Origin: Cytidiella melzeri
Lineage: Eukaryota > Basidiomycota > Agaricomycetes > Polyporales > Irpicaceae
Assembly: GCA_022592445.1 (NCBI GenBank)
Contig: JABYQR010000668.1
Location: 1-12,862, forward strand
DNA: 12,862 bases
Direction of reading: 5' to 3'
Positions 7,955-12,862 of the stretch are shown here, piece after piece. Within the stretch, counting starts at the first letter, position 1. Each line of letters opens with the position of its first letter. The notes beneath the pieces are model-generated. The model was not told the origin of the DNA. It was given only the letters and a program-made list of their open reading frames with translations, and did not search any database. The translations under genes and the position numbers were made by a program.

Positions 7955-8484
7955 CACCGCCAGCTACGCCACAGGTGTCAGCCATCTGAACGAAGCAGAA
8001 GTCACCCAAGGTGGAATGCTGAGGTTTGCACGCGTCTGACGTCTGTTGGACAGCAAATCGGGGAAATGATTGCTCGCTGTCACCACCCGTCATATGTACA
8101 GCAGCTGTCATCGCCATCTGTTTTGACCGGTAGTTACGTCTGTTCAGCAGTAGCTTTAAATACATCATAATCACCTGTTTTGGACTATGTCGACCACAGG
8201 CTGCAAAACATCGAAGAACACGAACGCGGAGCAGATGTTGAACGCAAGCTAAGGGCAAGCTGCGGTTTAGCAGTTTCCCACATGTGTGAATTTGGACGGA
8301 CATCATACGGCGACAAAAAAGCCATAGCATTGAAGGCAGATTATTACGGATGTATTATGTACAGCATGGGAACAAATGTACGAATGATGTGCAGGTGGTA
8401 GGATATGGGCTGATATGGAGGTCTCAAAGGCAGGAACGAGCGACGTATCACATGGAGTACAGAACTATCAAGAAGACGGGAAAT
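7955..8484. other. Noncoding left flank of the cassette with short repeats
   Basis: I see no supported gene in these 530 bases. Short repeated words are present: acaggtg at 7971-7977 is inverted as cacctgt at 8172-8178; gccatctg occurs at 7981-7988 and 8113-8120; acgtctgtt occurs at 8039-8047 and 8136-8144. Such subterminal repeats are common binding sites in DNA transposons, but words this short also arise by chance. Confidence 0.4.
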
Positions 8485-9910
8485 TTATTCGGTGTTGTCG
8501 GCTTCGTCGTCAGTTGGAACGGTGATGATGCCTGCGATCGCCTCTTCGACCTCAGTCTGTACATCTGTCAAGGGCACGGCACTCTGGAAATCGTCGAGAG
8601 TAGCGTCTTTATTTGCACCAAATTGCTCGAGGTCATCGTCGAGTATCCTTTTGAAGAACCTATTCAAATTCAGGCGGTGCCAGTACGATAAATGAGATAT
8701 TGTCGACTCACGCAGACATAGCATGCTTTGGTTGATCCTTGAAGCGTTCGCGAATGCTTTGTAACTGTTTGTCTACAGTCTTCCAATAATCTATGCTGCT
8801 GCCCGCAGGAAGCTCTACGAAGGCTCGACGCTAAGGAAGACAGAGTTCAGAACATTGTGAGCGAATATCGAAGCGCAACAGATTCAACATATCTTGTACT
8901 CACAAGGAACGCAAAACGCGCAAGGAGCTGGACGGTGATCTTGACGCTGTGGGCCTTCATCCCCGTACTTCCCTTGACCTTTGTAGCGTGCGAGACAAGC
9001 TTGACGATGTCCATGACTTCCAGAGGTTGACCATTAGGATCCGCTTCATCGACAATGCCAGTTGAGGATTTGATCTGTAGAGTATTCAGCTTCATCGAGC
9101 AAAATGGCTCAGGCCAGTGTGCTTACCGCAGCTTTGATGTGCCTGCGTTTGTCGTTGAGGCGTTTGGCAACGTGGCTGCAAACAGCGTGATAGTGAGTGG
9201 GATTCTCAACTACCGCTGCCGTGAGACCCCAAGTCGGATGCCTCCTAAGGATTCCCTGCATAATTCAAGGCAATCAGTGTGGAACCACTTGCATTGAGTG
9301 CGCAAGAGGCTTACCAGCACAATGCGGTTGCATTCCTCGAGATACCCTGCTGCATGTGGCGAGACCAGAGCGTTGTAGGTATATATTTCAATCTTCCCCT
9401 ACGGAGATGTTGTCGAATGAGCTGTTGCAACGAAAGCGTGTAAACATACCTTCAAAATATCAGAAAGTTTGAATTGTGCGTCTGCAGGCTGGATCTGGTT
9501 CACTGTGGCCATTGTCTTGAGCGATAGGCCGATGCAAAACAGAACTTGCTCTTGAAGGGGCATCTATATGTTCGCCATTTGGTCCAGAGCTCAGCTTATG
9601 ATACAAGCACGATGCCAACTTCCAAATGACGAACTTTTGAGGCAAGCGCGAGAAGCTCGCTGTCCTTGCTATCCAGCTTGAGCTTGCGGGTAATGCGCCC
9701 TGAAGCCTCGGCAGCATCATCGTCGTTGGCACGCTTGAAGCCTATGACCATTGCTGGGACAACACTCTGAGAAGAAGGACGTAAGGAGCCACGTGCAGGA
9801 TCTTCTGAGCTCGTTTGCTCATTGTCTGCAAGTTGGACTGCGGAGAGTGTCGGCGACGTTGGCTGTGTTGGACGACTGAGCTGCTCTGCAATGGTCAAGC
9901 GTACGGCCAT
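8485..9910 (-). CDS. Seven-exon gene of an agaricomycete-expanded family, 355 aa, unknown function
   Basis: Reading the minus strand, exons are 9910-9635, 9563-9450, 9398-9315, 9255-9127, 9074-8904, 8830-8712 and 8659-8485 (TAA). They sum to 1068 nt, or 355 residues plus stop, with no frame break. Introns are 51-73 nt; five are phase 0 and the last is phase 2. All are GT..AG, with good donors (GTATGT, GTAAGC, GTGAGT) except the first (GTTCGT). The N-terminus is disordered, then basic (RITRKLKL), followed by DSELLALASK and VLFCIGLSLKTM. Further blocks are GILRRHPTWGLT, KITVQLLARFAFLRR, IDYWKTVDKQLQSIRERF and FFKRILDDDLEQFG, with an acidic tail. I recall this pattern from highly repeated hypothetical proteins of mushroom fungi; no enzymatic motif is visible. 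It lies head-to-head with the large gene, 222 bp apart, which suggests a functional pair. Confidence 0.85.
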
Positions 9911-10132
9911 GGTGTTCAAGAACGAGGAGAGTTGAAGACTGGTGGGAGAACGAGTGAGTGCGAGAGGTGAAGTTATTTTCGAAAAAAAAATGAACCTTTG
10001 ACGTGGCGACGAAAGCGAGCAACTCCGAATAATCGTCATAGCGGGTCCCGGAAAAATTTGTCTTCGCCATGGCAGCTTGTTCTGTTCTTAAAAAGGAAAC
10101 CATTCGCATCAAACCTCATCGTGAGTGTTAAT
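9911..10132. promoter_or_regulatory. Divergent promoter region between the two cassette genes
   Basis: The 222 bases separate two opposite ATG codons. Upstream of the minus-strand gene lies a pyrimidine-rich stretch in its sense direction (about 9915-9960), typical of fungal core promoters. Upstream of the plus-strand gene is a TATA-like ttaaaaag at about 10088-10095, some 40 bases before its ATG. An A9 run lies in the centre near 9981-9990. Shared control of the pair is likely by position. Confidence 0.55.
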
Positions 10133-12862
10133 ATGCCTCCGAAGCGCAAACACGACGAACCGGATGGTGAGCGCAAAAGAGAGGAAGTATGAGTAGAGAA
10201 CTGAAATTATCTTGTGGAGGTGATTTCATCGAAATACCTCACCAGCCAACCTATCTCCAATGTACAGCGTGTTCAAACCGGTCTGGAAGGTTGCAAAAGA
10301 TCAGGCGAAAGCACATGAGCGACCACCTGAAAACAGAGAAGCACGTTACTGCTCAGATTTGGCAGTCAGAAAGAAACGTTACCGTTACAGCTCCCGTCGT
10401 TTCCGTTACAGTTGGACCAGCTGCAATTCTCTCATGCACGGCAGACATCCAACCTCATCGGACCCACCCTTCTGTGACGCGGATGTGCTCAGAGAGCCCT
10501 CTGAGTGTTCTTCAGGAGATGGATATTGACAGCCACGGCTTGTACCAAGACGTCGGTGGCCAATCAATCTGCTTTACAGCTGGAGAGGACCTCGAACAGA
10601 TTTCAGCTCAGGTCTTGCACCAGCAAATTGAGGACCTTGGGTATTACTCACATGAATGTCTTGCGGATTTTTGGAGTTCAAGCGAAGGCGCTGAGGGTCT
10701 GTTCGACGGCGAGGATGCAACCTTGTCAAATGTTGCTACGGCACTAGAAGCGATGGGCAAGTTTTTTGCTTGTAGAGCGCTGGGGCTACAACTGATATAT
10801 TGTTTGCAATCAGATCTAGATGAAGACGAAGACGAGGAGATACTCACAGAGCAGTGGGAGGCAAGGCACAATAATCAGAAACGGGCACCATATCTAACAA
10901 AACGGTAGGTGCTTGTTTGATTACCTCGAAGAAAAGCTGTCTCACCCCAGCCCGTAGATGTTCATGCTCGATTTCTTGGACAGTCTACCTCGTCTTAGGC
11001 TGTCGGATGACCACCTGAAAACTATCATGTGGGTTATGAAAGAGTGTGGAACGCCAGACGTACCATCATTTTCTGCATTGCGGAAACGTCAATCCGAGCT
11101 CACCGCGGAGATGGGATTTGACACAAACCGGCGTGTATCAACGTTTGGAAATGAGTTTTATAACAACAGTGCAGTGCAATGTTTCACCTGGTGAGCAAAC
11201 CATTGTTCTGATGACGGCTGTCCTCATGGCTGGTTTCAAGGACTGGGCGAATCCTCTCGTACGACCTCACATTCGACCCTATGTCGAAGTTTCATCAACT
11301 GTCTCTGAGTTCTACCAAGCCGAGCGGCTACAGAACACGGACGTCGATCTTCTGCAGCTGATGTGGGCGGATTTTAAGAATGCACCCGGGCAGTACTTCT
11401 ACATCAAGGAGTTAGCCCGTCTGCGGGATGGCAGATTTGTCATACCTATGAAGTGGCTGTGCGTCATTGACAATGAAACCAGAGCGGAAACTGACTGCGC
11501 GGATGTCTACGTTGTGGAGTATGAAACAGCAGTCAGTCTCGGGTTTGTTGTTATCTCTGTGCACAATAAACCTTACCAATAAGCAGACGGGCATAGCTCA
11601 CCTACATGCCGACCAGGTGATACGTATACAAGCTACCGAGTTGATAGACAATGTGTTGGACTTGAAGAATCAGGGGCTGAAAATCTGTTTCGACGGTGCG
11701 TATCAATCACAACAAACACTTGATTCACATCGGTGAACACTCACATTGACGTTAGATACGGCACCACAGTGGACGAAACATATGCCTCATCCAGTGCGGC
11801 TCAAAGCTCAAGGGCGGCCAACATTCACGGTCGGCCTGATGTCGTGGGCAGACGACGTGTCAGGAAACCGCTCAAAACAATATAACGCACATACTAACGT
11901 GTACGCGGCCAATTTGAACCTGCCGCATTGCAAGCTCCAGCAAGAGTACTTTGTTCGGTTCAGCTCCACCTCTCCTACTGCAACTGCGCTCGAGCAACTT
12001 GACGGATTTTTAGAAGACATCGGGCCTGACCGCTGGCACGAAGCTTACGACTGTCTTCTCAAGCAAGAGATTTTATTTCGCCTGATTTTACGAGTGGATC
12101 CAGCTGATAATCCACAGCAATCCGAGCTGTGCTCCCACATTGGATTGAATGGCAATAAATTCTGTCGTAAGTGTCATGTCGGAGGACCTGCAAAAGAAAT
12201 GGAAACGCACGTTGGTTATCACAGCTTGTATGAGGTGCGTGATGCAGGTGCTGCAGCAGTTCCGAGTCGTCTTGTGACAGTACATTTGATAGGAGGGAAC
12301 AGCGCGTACAGCAGGTGATACTGTAACAGAAATTGTCAGTCAGATGGTCACCGCTATGCATGGCAATGAACAGAATGTCGAGGCGATGCAGACTGCTAGT
12401 GGAATAAAAGATCCCATAGCACAGTTCTGGATCAGCAGCTGATCCAGAAAGCGCGCGATTTGCATCACAAGCATATCTCCAGCGCGGACACTCAGGACTC
12501 CCGATTAAAGAATCGGAAGCTGAAAGGTGAGGCATGTCAGGCAGTGAAGAACGAGATTGCTGGGAAGATTGAGGAAGAACTCATGAGATGGCTCACCGAA
12601 CAACCCGCACATCGCTACAGCAAAATTCCTGAAGACTCACGTATGTCCTCCAAGTCAACATCTCATACACCGTTACCAGACTGACATCAATACTCAGCTT
12701 TGCGCACTCAGATTCGTCCAGGGGACCATTACAATAAACTGCTGGTGCTAGAGGGTGAGTCGTGATTAGTGGGCCTCAGGCTTGCACATCATTTCCAACG
12801 CACCATTCGCAGGTCACGATGTTCATCGCGATACAACCGTCGAGCTGCTTCATACATATCTG
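10133..12862 (+). CDS. Large multi-exon transposase-like gene, zinc-finger N-terminus, 3' end outside window
   Basis: Proposed exons: 10133-10166, 10220-10904, 10958-11190, 11241-11531, 11587-11695, 11756-12234, 12293-12640, 12698-12754 and 12813 onward. Introns are 50-60 nt GT..AG. The start ATG at 10133 begins MPPKRKHDEPDG. Exon 2 carries a zinc finger, CTAC then HMSDHLKTEKH, followed by an acidic DEDEDEE stretch. Later blocks are MFMLDFLDSLPRLRLSDDHL, DWANPLVRPHIRPY, LMWADF, DDVSGNRSKQYNAH, LQQEYFVRFSSTSP, PADNPQQSELCSHIG, CRKCHVGG and HDVHRDTTVELLHTYL. I recall the same block order from a very abundant agaricomycete family of hypothetical proteins near transposons. Three one-base losses are needed for an open frame: before the introns at 10905 and 11191 (a G each, GGG to GG) and near 12430 in exon 7. 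About 763 codons are in the window. Transposase function is inference; a catalytic DDE triad is not proven. Confidence 0.7.

Larger units (their letters stand above)
7955..12862. mobile_element. Putative two-gene mobile cassette inserted in the Gypsy LTR
   Basis: The unit starts at the point where the 3' LTR breaks off and contains a divergent gene pair (8485-9910 minus, 10133 onward plus). No LTR, RT or known transposon sequence occurs in it. The large gene has an N-terminal zinc finger and blocks such as DDVSGNRSKQYNAH and CSHIGLNGNKFCRKCHVGG, which I recall from a very abundant agaricomycete family. The boundary coinciding with the LTR break suggests a mobile unit. Its right end, terminal inverted repeat and target duplication are outside the window, so mobility is inference. 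Confidence 0.45.

Noticed and set aside
7926..8330. A 134-codon minus-strand ORF reading through the LTR fragment junction
   Set aside because: It spans the insertion junction, so it cannot be an old gene. Its composition (many Cys, Arg, Gln) and lack of motifs fit chance.
10905..10983. Alternative splice acceptor at 10983 that restores frame without a missing base
   Set aside because: It would remove the MFMLDFLDS segment, which looks like a conserved part of the family. The acceptor at 10957 with a lost G fits better, though RNA data could reverse this.
10133..12862. Assignment of the large gene to KDZ or to Plavaka/CACTA-type transposons
   Set aside because: The typical KDZ CxC and DGNF-like blocks were not seen, and the CACTA-like resemblance rests only on general layout. 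I leave it unclassified.

Overview
The window is dense, transposon-rich DNA from a filamentous basidiomycete, most likely an agaricomycete. The evidence is a Ty3/Gypsy chromovirus, a copia remnant, and two protein-coding genes whose 50-75 nt GT..AG introns and conserved blocks I recognise (from memory, not from a search) as families multiplied in mushroom-forming fungi. No tRNA, rRNA, CRISPR array or bacterial-type gene was seen.

Layout. (1) 1-712: an LTR lying in reverse orientation, its body off the left edge. (2) 713-1002: a scrap of Ty1/copia reverse transcriptase, minus strand. (3) 1003-7954: a Ty3/Gypsy chromovirus on the plus strand. It has a 5' LTR of at least 709 bp, an unusual extra ORF between LTR and gag (1902-2595), gag, protease, RT, RNase H, integrase with GPY/F region, a chromodomain, a polypurine tract, and only the first 80 bp of its 3' LTR. 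(4) From 7955: about 530 bp of noncoding DNA. (5) A fully reconstructable seven-exon minus-strand gene (8485-9910, 355 aa, no frame break). (6) A 222 bp divergent promoter region. (7) A large multi-exon plus-strand gene from 10133 that runs off the right edge, with an N-terminal zinc finger and transposase-like conserved blocks.

The most interesting unit is the divergent pair in (5)-(7). Both belong to families that look expanded in agaricomycetes, and the pair begins exactly where the Gypsy 3' LTR is interrupted after 80 bp. I infer that it may be a two-gene DNA transposon or mobile cassette inserted into that LTR. The rest of the LTR should then lie beyond the right edge of the window. I do not know a formal name for this system.

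A second theme is frame loss. The Gypsy ORFs and the large plus-strand gene are interrupted about ten times, always by a -1 step that the loss of one base from a short run would explain, and I saw no clear nonsense substitution. This points either to recent decay with a deletion bias or to under-called homopolymers in the assembly. The 355-aa minus-strand gene shows none of it.
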